Shown here one piece after another: positions 32,809 to 42,993 of a stretch of DNA of 64,000 nucleotides; the first letter of the stretch is position 1; the number at the start of each line of letters is the position of its first letter. Made by a program: the position numbers and the translations under genes. The stretch covers positions 8,246,001 through 8,310,000 of the forward strand of contig NC_067205.1 of the NCBI RefSeq assembly GCF_026262505.1. The letters are read 5' to 3'. The notes beneath the pieces were generated by a model, which searched no databases, was not told the origin of the DNA, and worked only from the letters and a program-made list of their open reading frames with translations. Source of the stretch: Trichomonas vaginalis G3. Lineage: Eukaryota > Parabasalia > Trichomonadida > Trichomonadidae.

Positions 32809-33138
32809 TCACTTACAAAAGTATTGCAACTCCTCCCATTGCTGTGCTTCATATAACAGCTCATAATCTTCTGACTCACTTTCTTCTTCATATAGGTCAA
32901 AATCACTGTCAAAATAAATGTTAGTAAGTTTTGACAAAGCTAATGAAACACGCTTACCGTTTGTATCATATGCTTGTATAAACTTTCCATTATGCTTGTA
33001 GTCATAAACGCTCAAACTAACTTTACCCTTTCTCCCTCGTATCTGATAGAATGTATTTTCACGAGGAACGAAGAACAAATTCTTGAACTCATGACCGTTG
33101 TAGTTTGTTATCTCAATAGTTTTCGTCATTACATCCAA
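32809..33138 (-). CDS. Terminal-repeat gene: freestanding HNH-associated domain
   Basis: A 109-residue protein, whole in this copy, preceded by a TTTTATTTTGG leader. Its first 75 residues (TIEITNYNGHEFKNLFFVPR, then IQAYDTNGKRVSLALSKL) match the C-terminal domain of the HNH nuclease at 31484-32092 (TIEITDYGKHTF, then NTRDTDGKYVQILLNKF). The tail is acidic (DLYEEESESEDYE). The domain probably binds DNA or positions the nuclease. Lying wholly inside the terminal repeat it is present twice per element. A role in recognising element ends is a guess. Confidence 0.7.
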   Translation of the reverse strand: MDVMTKTIEITNYNGHEFKNLFFVPRENTFYQIRGRKGKVSLSVYDYKHNGKFIQAYDTNGKRVSLALSKLTNIYFDSDFDLYEEESESEDYELLYEAQQWEELQYFCK

Positions 33139-33227
33139 AATAAAATAAAAATTATTTAAAAAATAAACTTAAAAATTAATGATATCACCACCCTCACACG
33201 TATGAAAACATAGCGCAAAAATAAATT

Positions 33228-33276
33228 TAGGGTAGAAGGGTAGATCTAACCTCATTTCTACCCTCATTTCTACCCT
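33228..33276. repeat. TTAGATCTAA-family palindrome in the left terminal repeat
   Basis: The core GGGTAGATCTAACC is flanked by TAGGGTAGAA and two TTTCTACCCT arms. A mirror copy lies at 53804-53852 in the right terminal repeat. It marks the inner edge of the terminal repeat and the 3' end of the next gene. Confidence 0.75.
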
Positions 33277-33291
33277 GTTGAATTCATTGCT

Positions 33292-33525
33292 TTATAACTC
33301 TCTTCCTTTATCCAACTCTTCTAACTTCTTCCTAAGTTCAGCAATGTTGTCCTCATGAAGTTTAATCTTTCTCAAAATTCCTTCTCTATCTAATGGTTGC
33401 TTTATCTTTCTAAACTGAACTCTACCATCCTTCATAGTATGAACGTAAAAACCTTCTGGAATAGTTCCTGATTTAATGTATTCTACCAAAAACTTTTGTT
33501 TCATTGCTTCAGTGACTTTATTCAT
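33292..33525 (-). CDS. Small Maverick protein with shared short domain
   Basis: A 77-residue frame. The ATG ending at 33525 is used because upstream in-frame codons are not ATG. Residues 11-38 (LVEYIKSGTIPEGFYVHTMK, then RKIKQPL) resemble stretches in the products of 35661-36095 and 56229-56744. The end is a short coiled coil. Its first 17 bp of 3' sequence lie in the terminal repeat. Function unknown. Confidence 0.5.
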   Translation of the reverse strand: MNKVTEAMKQKFLVEYIKSGTIPEGFYVHTMKDGRVQFRKIKQPLDREGILRKIKLHEDNIAELRKKLEELDKGREL

Positions 33526-33573
33526 TTCAATCAAATAAAAATTTTAATATTAAATAAAAATAACGTTATTTTT

Positions 33574-34032
33574 TCAGTAAGGAAACGCAGGAGTTTTACG
33601 ATTTATTTGAGGAGTAGGTTCTGGTTTAAATGTTGGAGTCGGTTTAGGAGTTGACTTTTGAACAGGAGTTTGTACTTCCATAGGTTCAGGAGTCATTGAA
33701 GGTTTTGCTTGTGAAGGCGTTGGTTTTGACGAAGGTGTTGGAGTTTGTTTAACTTCAGCTACTTCAGTATTATTTATAACATTTGCTTTATTTCTTTTCA
33801 ACATCATAACTGCTCCTGCTGTAGCTAGCAAACCTAGTGGGAGACCATATCTTATATAAGGACTTGACCAAATGCTATTTTTGACAGGAGCTGGTGGAAC
33901 ACCTAACCTTGGTGAAACTGCTCTTTGCCATTGTGCAGCTCGTAAGAAATATTCAATAGGTGCTCCATAATCGTTTGGTAAAGTTTGTTTCACAGATGGT
34001 GAAGGTTCACGAGAGCTTGATGAAGAACTCAT
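33574..34032 (-). CDS. Membrane-anchored, proline/threonine-rich protein
   Basis: 152 residues: a Ser-rich N-terminus, a single hydrophobic span at about residues 59-77 (YGLPLGLLATAGAVMML), then a P/T/K-rich repetitive tail (TPTPSSKPTPSQ). It is next to the capsid gene and on the same strand. This could be a small virion membrane-interacting protein. No family recognised; the frame is whole. Confidence 0.5.
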   Translation of the reverse strand: MSSSSSSREPSPSVKQTLPNDYGAPIEYFLRAAQWQRAVSPRLGVPPAPVKNSIWSSPYIRYGLPLGLLATAGAVMMLKRNKANVINNTEVAEVKQTPTPSSKPTPSQAKPSMTPEPMEVQTPVQKSTPKPTPTFKPEPTPQINRKTPAFPY

Positions 34033-34129
34033 TTATAAGCTTTAAAAATAAACGTTCATCCTTTATTCCTCACTGTCGTCAGTGCTAAGTTATAGTCGTC
34101 AAGTCTTATTATTGGGATGCCTGACTGTC

Positions 34130-35634
34130 TTACTTGTATGCAAAGCAACAATCCCTCATAAATCCAATAAGTGGCTTTGGTACGTTTTCAGTTGCTAGTT
34201 CAATAGGTCCTTTAACAGACAATTTGTATGTTATTGGAGCAGTAGATGTTTGACCTTGCTGGAAGCAAAAGTCCACTTCTGTTGGAAAACCACATAAGAA
34301 ATGTGTGTTGTCATAGCTATCCCATTTATGTTCCACACTACCATCATCCACCAATGACCTCATAACATCTTCATTAAATCCTATCATATCATTGTTTGTA
34401 TTGCAAGCGTTCGCAACCATTTCATAAAATACAGGTCCATATGATTTTTCAGGTTCTGCAGGCATATTTCCATAAGCTCCCATGGAAAGCTGAAGATATT
34501 TAAACTTAGGGTTCTCAAAATTAACATAATAGTTGTCTTTCTTTCTAAATAGTGCCCAAATACTTTTAACATTAATAGGCGTATAAGCTGCTGTAAATGT
34601 TGCACTTGAACTATCTGTATTCTTTGAGAATGAACCGTCCATAGGAATCCAATCCATAACTTTAACAGGAAAACATAAAGCCTCGTTTGTATAATGTTCT
34701 ACAAGTTCTGTATAAATGTTAGGGTCTAAAGAGAATGACTTTGGATGAATGAAACATTCATTAAAATCCATCTTTGTTCGAAATAGTTGCTGGTTACAGT
34801 TGTAATAGTAACTGTTCCACTAGCTTCTACTGCCTTCGTTATCATAGTGAATGGTTCATTCCATGGAACAAATTTATTTGTCGGTGGATTTGAATCTGAA
34901 GCAAATGCAACTTTAAGAGTTGGATTGAAAGCAATGATATCATTTACAGATATAGATGTGCATTGTAAGGCGTCGCTACTGAACTTTACTTTAAGCTGAA
35001 TGTTTCCTGCAAAAGCTGGAATAAATCGAATAGCTTCTAATGGAAGGAATCTTCTAACAGGAATTCTTAAACGAAGCTTAAAATCAAATGATTTTCCTGC
35101 TGTAATTGGACCACTAACAATTTGTCCTGTTCTGCATGTTCCCGAATGACTCCATACATCTTCATGTCGAGTCTTTGAGAAAACATCTACTTTCTTTATT
35201 TGTTCGGTAGTTTGTGAGTTTGAAGTTATATATGCTTCTTCTCTTGCGTTGTCTTGAGAATATACGATACGACCATTTGCAAGGATTTGATATCCAGCAA
35301 CTGCATAGAAAGCGTCATCGAAACCAATCCAAAATCCTGGTGGGTTTGTTTTATTGGAACCTGAACCAATTTCTTTATCTGCAATAAATTGACCTTCCAT
35401 TTTATACGTAATGAATGTATTGTAAAGGTCCAACATATTTTCACCAGGAGGTGAGAGATTGAATGTTACCCATGTGTTATCTTTAGCAGTTCCAGGTTGT
35501 GATGGAATCTTTGCGTCAGAATATTTTCTATTAGTGTCACCAATTTGAACTGCATTGTCTATGATATCGAAATATGAGCGAATCTGATGAATATGCTCTG
35601 CTGGAGTAAATTCGTTTAACTGTTCGTTCTGCAT
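34130..35634 (-). pseudogene. Candidate major capsid protein of the inner Maverick
   Basis: About 500 codons, broken about once, in a position and size typical of Maverick capsid genes. Beta-rich segments include FDFKLRLRIPVRRFLPLE and NIQLKVKFSSD, with proline-rich turns as in double jelly-roll proteins. It is the strongest capsid candidate in this element. The ATG follows an ATTTTTATC leader. Confidence 0.55.
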
Positions 35635-35660
35635 GTATTTACTTCGATAAAAATATCTAT

Positions 35661-36095
35661 TTACTTCATTATTCTCACTCTTCTTCTTGGCATTCGTGGT
35701 GGAAGTTGTTTCTTGACATTTTCAATGAACTGTACATTCTCTTTTGTCTCAACTTCTTTCACTGGCGGGTCAGGGTTCTTTGACTCGGTTTGTTTTTCAA
35801 TGAAATTCACGAACTTTGCAATAAGCTCTTGGTTCGTTATTGAAAGTACATCTGGCTTCTTTTCTTCTTGTTCTATTGACTTTTCAGTTTGAACAGAAGG
35901 TTTTATATGGGCTTCGTGGACTTCACCCTTGCCATGCACCTTAATGTTGTCGCTCTCTGCATTCGCTAATGGAACCTTTCTTTTTCTTACGTATATTTTA
36001 CCATCTTTACTCTGACTTACGTAATAGAAAGGATGTTGTATTCCTCTTGCGTCATTTAATATAATAGACTCTCGCTCTGATTTTGACAAGCTCAT
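35661..36095 (-). CDS. Small basic Maverick protein with shared short domain
   Basis: A 144-residue frame, whole. The N-terminal 45 residues (LNDARGIQHPFYYVSQSKDG, then RKRKVPL) resemble 33292-33525 and 56229-56744. The middle is acidic and the C-terminus very basic (PPRMPRRRVRIMK), suggesting nucleic-acid contact. It lies 26 bp upstream of the capsid gene on the same strand. Confidence 0.5.
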   Translation of the reverse strand: MSLSKSERESIILNDARGIQHPFYYVSQSKDGKIYVRKRKVPLANAESDNIKVHGKGEVHEAHIKPSVQTEKSIEQEEKKPDVLSITNQELIAKFVNFIEKQTESKNPDPPVKEVETKENVQFIENVKKQLPPRMPRRRVRIMK

Positions 36096-36140
36096 TTTAC
36101 ATCGGTTAAAGTTTTAATTTTGTTTTTTATCTGCAGTCAA

Positions 36141-36374
36141 ATGACTCAGACAAGCCCTACGGACAAGACCCAAGGGGTCATAGATGTTGAAGCATTGAAG
36201 AAAGAAATTCGTGAGCAAATTTTATCCGAACTGAAGGAACAAAAACAAGAACAAAAGCCAGAGAGACCAAAGAGAAAACTTAGTGAAAAACAACTTGCTG
36301 CATTAGCTGCTGGAAGACAGAAGAACCCACGTTTGCTGGCGAAAAAAGCTAGAGAAGAAGCAAGCAAAAGCTAA
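36141..36374 (+). CDS. Small basic coiled-coil protein
   Basis: 77 residues from MTQTSPTDKT. An ATG at 36120 in the same frame is possible but lies in the divergent leader. The helical, K/E/Q-rich middle (EALKKEIREQILSELKEQ) is followed by a basic stretch with an AT-hook-like RPKRKLSEKQ and KNPRLLAKKAREE. It is divergent from the previous gene and may be broken at its end. Function unknown. Confidence 0.4.
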   Translation: MTQTSPTDKTQGVIDVEALKKEIREQILSELKEQKQEQKPERPKRKLSEKQLAALAAGRQKNPRLLAKKAREEASKS

Positions 36375-36423
36375 AGAAGCTGAAGCAAAGAAAGAGTAAA
36401 TGGTTTATTTTTATCCGAATTAA

Positions 36424-37278
36424 ATGTATAGACAAATACCTTTATCTGTTGCGTTCAGTAGTGAAAACCCTGACGTCAAAATAAAGGGGAACAGAGTAAC
36501 GTTTAAGTTTCCAACAGACTGGATTGTGAACATAAATGAAGAGAAGTACATTGGCATAACATCTATGTATATAACACGTGCTTTCAGAAAGGTTGACTTT
36601 ATACTTCAAGTCGAGATAGAAAATGACGAACAGTCTTTAAGCGCCCAAAACATTCACATATACAAATACTTTAAAGACGATACAACATTGCAATGTATGA
36701 TTTCATTTAATGAGATGTTCGAGAAAAAGTTCAACATTGAAGTACAAACTTTACAGCCTTTACGTGAGTTTCTTGCACAACTGAAAGAAGAAGGTAGTCA
36801 GCCACAACTTATAGACTTTCATTATGAATTTAATGAAAATGAAGATGGAACTCATGACTGTCAATTCATTGTATTCTCACCATTCAATGAAGTCGCTAAA
36901 AAGAAAGAAAATCCATTACGTATAAGATTTCAAATCTCCGAACCAAGTGATGATTTTAAGAATGTTTTCAATTATGATGCAATGCTTCCGAGGAAAAATG
37001 AATTTTCAAAGATTGTAACACCTGGCATTTGGGATAGAAAGCAAGCAATACTTTACTCTAATATAGCCAAAGGCGTTGAAAATGAGTTCATTGGTCATAC
37101 AAGAACTTCACCACTTCCTAACCCTAAATACTATAAATTAACTGGCTTCAATCGTGAGTTTTGGATAGACATGTACTCCACTCATGACCATAAATGTCCA
37201 GTGTTCTTGCCTCCAGATGGGAAGGACTGTCTCTACATTGAAGCACAACTCTTAAACTCTACCATCGCAGTATTGTAA
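36424..37278 (+). CDS. Candidate structural protein, paralogue of 52168-53045
   Basis: A 284-residue whole frame, beta-rich. The end (FLPPDGKDCLYIEAQLLNST) matches the end of the protein at 52168-53045 (VLPKDGKDGLIIEMILIA), so the two are paralogous genes within one element. Their general design, with a conserved C-terminal strand, recalls jelly-roll minor capsid proteins, but this is inference. The ATG follows a TTTTTATCCGAATTAA leader. Confidence 0.5.
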   Translation: MYRQIPLSVAFSSENPDVKIKGNRVTFKFPTDWIVNINEEKYIGITSMYITRAFRKVDFILQVEIENDEQSLSAQNIHIYKYFKDDTTLQCMISFNEMFEKKFNIEVQTLQPLREFLAQLKEEGSQPQLIDFHYEFNENEDGTHDCQFIVFSPFNEVAKKKENPLRIRFQISEPSDDFKNVFNYDAMLPRKNEFSKIVTPGIWDRKQAILYSNIAKGVENEFIGHTRTSPLPNPKYYKLTGFNREFWIDMYSTHDHKCPVFLPPDGKDCLYIEAQLLNSTIAVL

Positions 37279-37338
37279 AATCTACGCTAGCTTTATTTTT
37301 ATCACGAATGACCTCATTGCTGACAAAAATAAATGACC

Positions 37339-40323
37339 TCAGAACTTCAACTTACGAATAAAGCTTGTTTTAGTCGTTATTGAAAAGTTGAACTTTTCAG
37401 CAAAGCAAGGTTGACATGACTTACATAAGTCGAATGCAATCTCTTGACCATCATGAAGTGCTTTGTAAAGTTTCATTAAACTGAACTCAGAGTCTTTGTC
37501 ATATGTTCCAACAGGTATGTGAATGTTCTTATCTTCATTGTAATAGCATTGTATAGCTTCAGGAAACATTTCATTAGCGGTTAAAGCAATAACATCTTGC
37601 TTCACGCCTTTCATTCTGCAGTGAAATGCAACTTCATTTAAATCGTTAGTGAGTAAGTCTATGTAGGTCTTCTTTCCACAGAAAATACTTTTATAAGCTA
37701 AACTTTGTTTTCCAGGTGTTATTTCTGCAAAGTCGCTATGAAATTGACCAAGGTTCTTTCCTATAAGTTCTACCATATCTCTTCTTAAACTCTGCTGCAA
37801 GCTTTGGGATGTCTTCATTATATAAGTGCATACTGTCGGTATCCTGGTAAAAGATTTGAAGTCCCATGTCCTCTGCAGTACAGAATACTTCATTCATAAT
37901 ACGTTTTGACATAGACAGAATATTAACACCAAGTGGACAGAAGTTAAAGTGTCTGCAAATGCTTTTCGTTAGCTTGAAAATAGTTTTATCTGAACCATCC
38001 AAACCTTCGAACTTCACTATATGGTTGTAATTTCTTATAGCATATCTTATAGCATCTTTGTCATCTACTATGGTTATTTTTGACTCAATAGGAGATAGAA
38101 TAGTTTTGCCATAAATGCTGTTCAGAATGAGTTTTATAATTTCTTGTAAGGGGTTTTCTTCTTTCTTATACTTTAACCTTAACTCAAACAACTTCTTTAC
38201 TTCATCTCTTATTCTCATATCTCTGTTTCCATCGTAATAGTATCCTTGCAACACTTCACATTTGACACCTTGATATTTTATGAGGTCTTGTAATGTTATA
38301 TGGTCAACATACATGAGACAGCAAGTGTTTGAACTTCTTGGAACGTTAAGTTCTGGATTTAGTTCAGGGTCGCAAACTATTAAATGAAAGTGTCTGGGTA
38401 TACCAATCTCTGTTATCTTAATGAGAACAAAGAAGCCAGACATAAACTTTTCACCAATGGGTTCCTTTTGGTCGTCATCGAATAAATGTCTCATGAGATA
38501 CTCTGTGCTTAACATTTCTTCCTTCAATACTTTTGGAATACCTTCTAAAGTATAAAGTCTTGCTATAGCTGAAGGATATAATGAAACAGTGTCGAAGTCA
38601 GCAATGAGTTTCTTTTTGCTCTTTTGTTTCATGTTATCTGACAACATACATCTTCCACCTTGAATGCATCTCGAAATAAATTCTCTTGGTTTATTTGAGA
38701 GGTCATAAAGATTTCCATTCGGGAAGTATACTCTGTTCTCAAACAATTTGTTAGCAATAGAACAAATACTAACGTAGTCATAAACGTTTAAATCAAACTC
38801 TTTCAATAAGTCATTGCGGAACTTTACAAAACCTTCTCTTAAAATTCTTACATCTTGTTTGCAGTAAAACGTGCTATATTTTTCTAAGTCGAAGTGGTTT
38901 TCATCTATTCTGCAACCTTTGATGGAATCTATGTTCTTCATAAATGTATCTGCATCATGGATAAACTTACATGCTTCAGAAATGACACCAGTTCTGTTGT
39001 CATTTGCTAACAAAACACTGCTGTAGTAGTTATATGGAAATACTTCTTTCGGTCCTGTTTGTAAGTTAAACATAGCAGGAAATAGTTTAAGCTTCTTATT
39101 TATAACACTGTAAGAGTCTTTTATAATAATTGCCCGTCCTTTATATAAACCAGTTATTTGCATTGTTCGTGAACCTTTAATGATGGGAGTTCCTTTCACT
39201 TCTGTCATGTGTCTTAAGATGAAGTTTATGTCATAACTGAGGTTATGGAAATATATTAAACTCTTGTCAGGAAGTCTTTCCAAAAATTCTGTTGCACAGT
39301 TTTGACCCCAAATACTTTCACTAACTGAACCATCTTCACTGTCATAACAGATGTTAAAAGCTTTATGAAAGCCATCCGTACTACACTCAAAGTCAGCAAA
39401 GAAAACGTGCTCAGGTATGAATTTACATTTAGCTTTATTTACTTCTTTTGACTCTGCTTTCTTCTTCAGTTGTACACAATACTTTGGAGCATATGTCAAA
39501 TCTTTAAATGGTGCAAGGTTCTGTTTATATAAGTCAGTAGTATATGTGAAAAGTTCTCCATAAGAAATAGGTTCGAAATATTTGCACTCCCACAATGTTT
39601 TCATAACATCCCATAACGGTGTTGTTCTATCATAACGAACTACATATTTATCTTCTCTCTTTGTATAAATCTTCATCTGTTTCTCAATGTTCATTCCACC
39701 ACAAGCTTTGAGAATTTCTTTATAGTTTCGAATGAAATATGTTGTCATTGGAAGTCTTTCATTTAGCATGTAGTGGTCTTCAACAAGAAGTAAGTCAATA
39801 GTTCTAACAGTTTCGCATTCTTTTGGTATATATCTCTTTATTTCATTATGTCTTGAGTCATTGAAATAACCAATGGTAACATTAATGCTATACCTGTTGC
39901 GTCAGAAATTTCTTGTACTTTACTTTGAGGAAAGTCTCTAACACGAATGACTTCTCTCATGTGGTCAATAGTTTCTTCATTTACTCCAGCCTGAATGCAA
40001 GCATAAACGAAACAATTGTCCTCTGTCATAAGTGTTGCAGTTCTTTTGTTCAGTTCATTGAAGATTTGGTAGCGTTCAAGATTTATAGGTAATATGCAAA
40101 GATACTTCCAGAACTGACCGCTTCTCTTCTTATAAAACTTCTTTTCACCATTATCTTTCCAAAAGCTTTCTATAAGTGCTGGGTTTCCTGTTTGCTTAAG
40201 AGCTTCCAAAATGGCTTTCTGGTCATTTGTCAGTGTGCTTTCATCTCTATATGGTCTCTTTTTTGGTTTGCCTTTCTTTACATCTGACATCGTTAAGCCT
40301 TCATATTCTGTTAAATCATACAT
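37339..40323 (-). pseudogene. Protein-primed DNA polymerase B of the inner Maverick
   Basis: The recognisable order is: a conserved pre-exonuclease region with DNCFVYACIQAG, exonuclease FFADFECSTD and YFHNLSYDINFIL, motif A DFDTVSLYPSA, motif B KLILNSIYGK and motif C YQDTDSMHL. This is the standard Maverick polymerase that copies the element by protein priming. It has about two breaks and is otherwise well preserved, with all catalytic motifs visible in the large central stretch. Confidence 0.9.
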
Positions 40324-40325
40324 CT

Positions 40326-41252
40326 TTATTTCGTAAGATTCTTTATGTTTGTCAAGAAGAAGTCATAGTGCATTTCAACAATACCTGCAGCATTTGCTTC
40401 TATCTCTGATATAAAGTTCTCCTTCAAGAGCTGATGTAGTAATGTTCCAATATTATTGAGGTTTAACGTAGAACATTCATACTTTCCACCAAGTTTATAA
40501 CATACCATCCATCTCTGTTGGGAGTTTATTTTAATTTTCTCTAAGAGTCTCATGAAAACCTTACCGAAATGTTTGTGTAAGTAGTCTCTGTTTGGTTCAT
40601 CTAAAGCTTCGATGTTAAAGTCAATGAGTCTATTGCCTGACTTCACATTCCTCTTCCTATTTTCTTCATCTTTCTTTAACCATCTCTCACCTTCTTTTGG
40701 TTTGTCGTCAATGGAACGAATGACATTATTAGCTTTGCGAACTTGTTCTATAGCACTTTTAAACATCTCTCTTCTCTGTTGTTTCAGTGTGTCATCTCTC
40801 TTTCGTGTTTCACCAACGTTTGCATTTGTTATGTCAAACATTTCTCTTCTTACTTCATGTGGTACAGCTCTTCTTGTTTCACCAACGTTTGCATTTGTTA
40901 TGTCAAACATCTCTTGACGAACGTCATGTGAAAGAGCTTTACGAGTATGACCAACGTTTGCATTTGTTATGTCAAACATTTCTCTTCTTACTTCATGAGG
41001 TATTGAACGTCTATGATATAAGTCAATAGCAACGTCATTTAAAGGAAATGCTCTTGCATGGACTTCGTCCTCGCCGCGTTGCGGCTTTATGAACTCATGA
41101 ATTCTATCATAAGTTATTTCACCATTATAGTCATTGAGGATGTCAGCGAGTGCCTTTTTGTTTGTTGTGTAATGCTTTGCAACATCTATATTAGCTTCTG
41201 TAAGAAGTTGTTTTATTTCCGAGTGTTCTAACTTAGACAACTTCCGATACAT
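40326..41252 (-). CDS. Polymerase-upstream protein with 27-residue repeats
   Basis: 308 residues, whole, ending 2 bp before the polymerase start. Residues 8-60 match the N-terminus of the gene at 4253-5357. Residues 82-170 contain three copies of VRREMFDITNANVGETR and a fourth partial. A GC-rich palindromic string (CGCCGCGTTGCGGC, plus strand 41070-41083) is included in the coding of the PQRGEDE segment. The C-terminal domain is compact. Tight linkage to the polymerase in two different elements suggests a replication partner; a terminal-protein role is unproven. Confidence 0.6.
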   Translation of the reverse strand: MYRKLSKLEHSEIKQLLTEANIDVAKHYTTNKKALADILNDYNGEITYDRIHEFIKPQRGEDEVHARAFPLNDVAIDLYHRRSIPHEVRREMFDITNANVGHTRKALSHDVRQEMFDITNANVGETRRAVPHEVRREMFDITNANVGETRKRDDTLKQQRREMFKSAIEQVRKANNVIRSIDDKPKEGERWLKKDEENRKRNVKSGNRLIDFNIEALDEPNRDYLHKHFGKVFMRLLEKIKINSQQRWMVCYKLGGKYECSTLNLNNIGTLLHQLLKENFISEIEANAAGIVEMHYDFFLTNIKNLTK

Positions 41253-41342
41253 CTTTAGTAGGAAATAAAAAAAATATTTTTGAAAAAATTAGATTAGATT
41301 TTTTTAAGTTATTTTTCAAAATAATTTAATATTTTTATTTTA

Positions 41343-41816
41343 ATGAAACACATGCAAGATTGCAAGTTCTTTTCATACAATGCTCTCGCTACTGTCATCA
41401 AGAATGAGTTCAATAATGCTTCAAACGTCAATGTTATCTTTAACAAGAAGTTTGTGAAAGAATCTAAGTTTGGTCAGTATGTCAGACCATTAGCTATTGT
41501 CATTGACCGCAAACGTTATACTTCACAAGAGTTAGCAGTAGTTTTGAAACAAAAGGGTTTCTTCGTGAATGTCAAAGATACTCATTATACTATTATAAAG
41601 AACTCCAACATTGACTTCTTCAGTATTGCTATGAATCTTTCCGAACAGAAAGAATATAAGAAGGGTGAAACAAATGTGAAATATTATTCTTCATCTCTGA
41701 AAACAATAACGAACAAAGATGTTATACAAAAGTTCTTACCAAAGGTTGAAGAAGCTTCTATTGACATTGACGAAGGAAGTGAAATGGTTGAAGAAATTGA
41801 CCCTGACGTCATTTAA
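41343..41816 (+). CDS. Unrecognised 157-residue protein
   Basis: A whole frame, divergent from the previous gene, with a shared AT-rich spacer of 90 bp. N-terminal three quarters are mixed alpha/beta (VRPLAIVIDRKRYTSQELAV, then KGFFVNVKDTHYTIIK). The tail is acidic. No family recognised. Confidence 0.5.
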   Translation: MKHMQDCKFFSYNALATVIKNEFNNASNVNVIFNKKFVKESKFGQYVRPLAIVIDRKRYTSQELAVVLKQKGFFVNVKDTHYTIIKNSNIDFFSIAMNLSEQKEYKKGETNVKYYSSSLKTITNKDVIQKFLPKVEEASIDIDEGSEMVEEIDPDVI

Positions 41817-41834
41817 GCAAAAATATATTTTTGG

Positions 41835-42050
41835 TTAGTCTTCATATCGATATTTTACAACAATTCCCCAATGTATAAACTTTTCATACGCTTTTTCATA
41901 AGCTTTATATACCTTCAGAAATTTTGCATAATCTTTAGAAGCATTTAGATATTGTTTAAATGCTTTGTATGTCTTCAGAAATTTTGCATAATCTTTTACA
42001 TGTTGTTCGTTCTCTTCTTCTGTCATGAGTTCCGAATATTCTAAATTCAT
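41835..42050 (-). CDS. Short repeat protein (DYAKFLK repeats)
   Basis: A 71-residue frame with two copies of KDYAKFLKxYKA, reflecting a 48-60 bp internal duplication (ATTTTGCATAATCTTT at two places). Predicted helical. It converges with the previous gene. Function unknown. Confidence 0.4.
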   Translation of the reverse strand: MNLEYSELMTEEENEQHVKDYAKFLKTYKAFKQYLNASKDYAKFLKVYKAYEKAYEKFIHWGIVVKYRYED

Positions 42051-42104
42051 GTTCTTTCATATGAGATAAAATTTTATAAAAAAAAAAAATTAGCTTAGAT
42101 TTTT

Positions 42105-42928
42105 TTATTCTTCCTCTTTGAAGTTATCGAAATATTCTGTTATTTTTTCCTTCAGTAATGTTAAGTCTTCTTTGAATGTAAGTATTGTGCAACCTTTGAT
42201 GTCATAGTGTGTTTGAGGAAGAGTATTTTTGACAATTTCCTTTATTTGCTCATTCGGTGTCATTGAAATCGGTAAGTTTTCACGATAGAACCAGTTTCTG
42301 TCAGATTTGTAAATCTTAGCAAGGTCATAAAAGCTTTTGTTGTTTCTTCTGACTAAATGCAACATAACCATATCTCTATCTTCTTCTTTCTCCAACTCTT
42401 CAGTATATATCATATACTTATAACTCTTTTCCTTTCCTTTTGGTACCGAACGTGGTATTCTTTTCTGTATGCTTTTGTCTTTGGATTCAATGACTTCATC
42501 TTTTGCTTGAAGTTTCTTTTCCATCTCTCCACGTTCTTGTCTATGAATTTCGTCAAGAAGTCTGTAAACATGCCATGCATAACGAGGAGAAGCCCACATT
42601 GCAACTGCATTTACTAAAAGTCTATGAACATAATAACCTCTTAAATTTATTGGCAAATTTTTACGATTTTCATGTGTTTTATGCATGACCGAAAAAAGTC
42701 GGTCTAGAGAAATTTCACTCAAAAGTTCTTGTGTGCTTTGGTTTTTGAACCAGTCGTCTGCGTGTTTAGTGTCTGGAGCAAAACATGCTGTCAAAATACT
42801 TTGCATTTGGTACATATCGTCTTTGACCGAACGAATGAGACGGAGTTGTTTGTTAAACTGAACCCACTCGTATTCTTCATTTATGGCTTCATGACTATAA
42901 CTGTTGTTGTGTTCTCTAATGTTGACAT
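42105..42928 (-). pseudogene. KilA-N domain protein of the inner Maverick (copy C)
   Basis: The large 236-residue frame carries a KilA-N domain (GYYVHRLLVNAVAMWASPRYA), a coiled coil and the C-terminal region MVMLHLVRRNNKSF, parallel to 27451-28265. The two coding regions are very similar at DNA level, so one was recently exchanged between the Maverick lineages. The N-terminal part is broken about once. The leader at 42934-42993 matches that of 28844-29509 rather than that of its closest protein relative. Confidence 0.75.
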
Positions 42929-42933
42929 TCTGT

Positions 42934-42993
42934 CCTTACATACAAAATAAAAAAATAAATAAAAATAAAACTAACTTTATTTTTCTGTGTTAA
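42934..42993 (-). promoter_or_regulatory. Duplicated 5' leader (type 1)
   Basis: Nearly identical to 29510-29575 (plus-strand TTACATACAAAATAAAAAAA, then ATAAAACTAACTTTATTTTT). It precedes a different KilA-N gene in a different element. Confidence 0.5.

Larger units (their letters stand above)
32627..33308 (+). repeat. Inner Maverick left terminal inverted repeat (682 bp)
   Basis: Inverted copy of 53772-54453. It contains the palindromic GAGGCACTGCGCGCCTC near the outer end, the whole 109-residue gene, and a TTAGATCTAA-type palindrome at 33228-33276 near the inner end. Confidence 0.95.
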
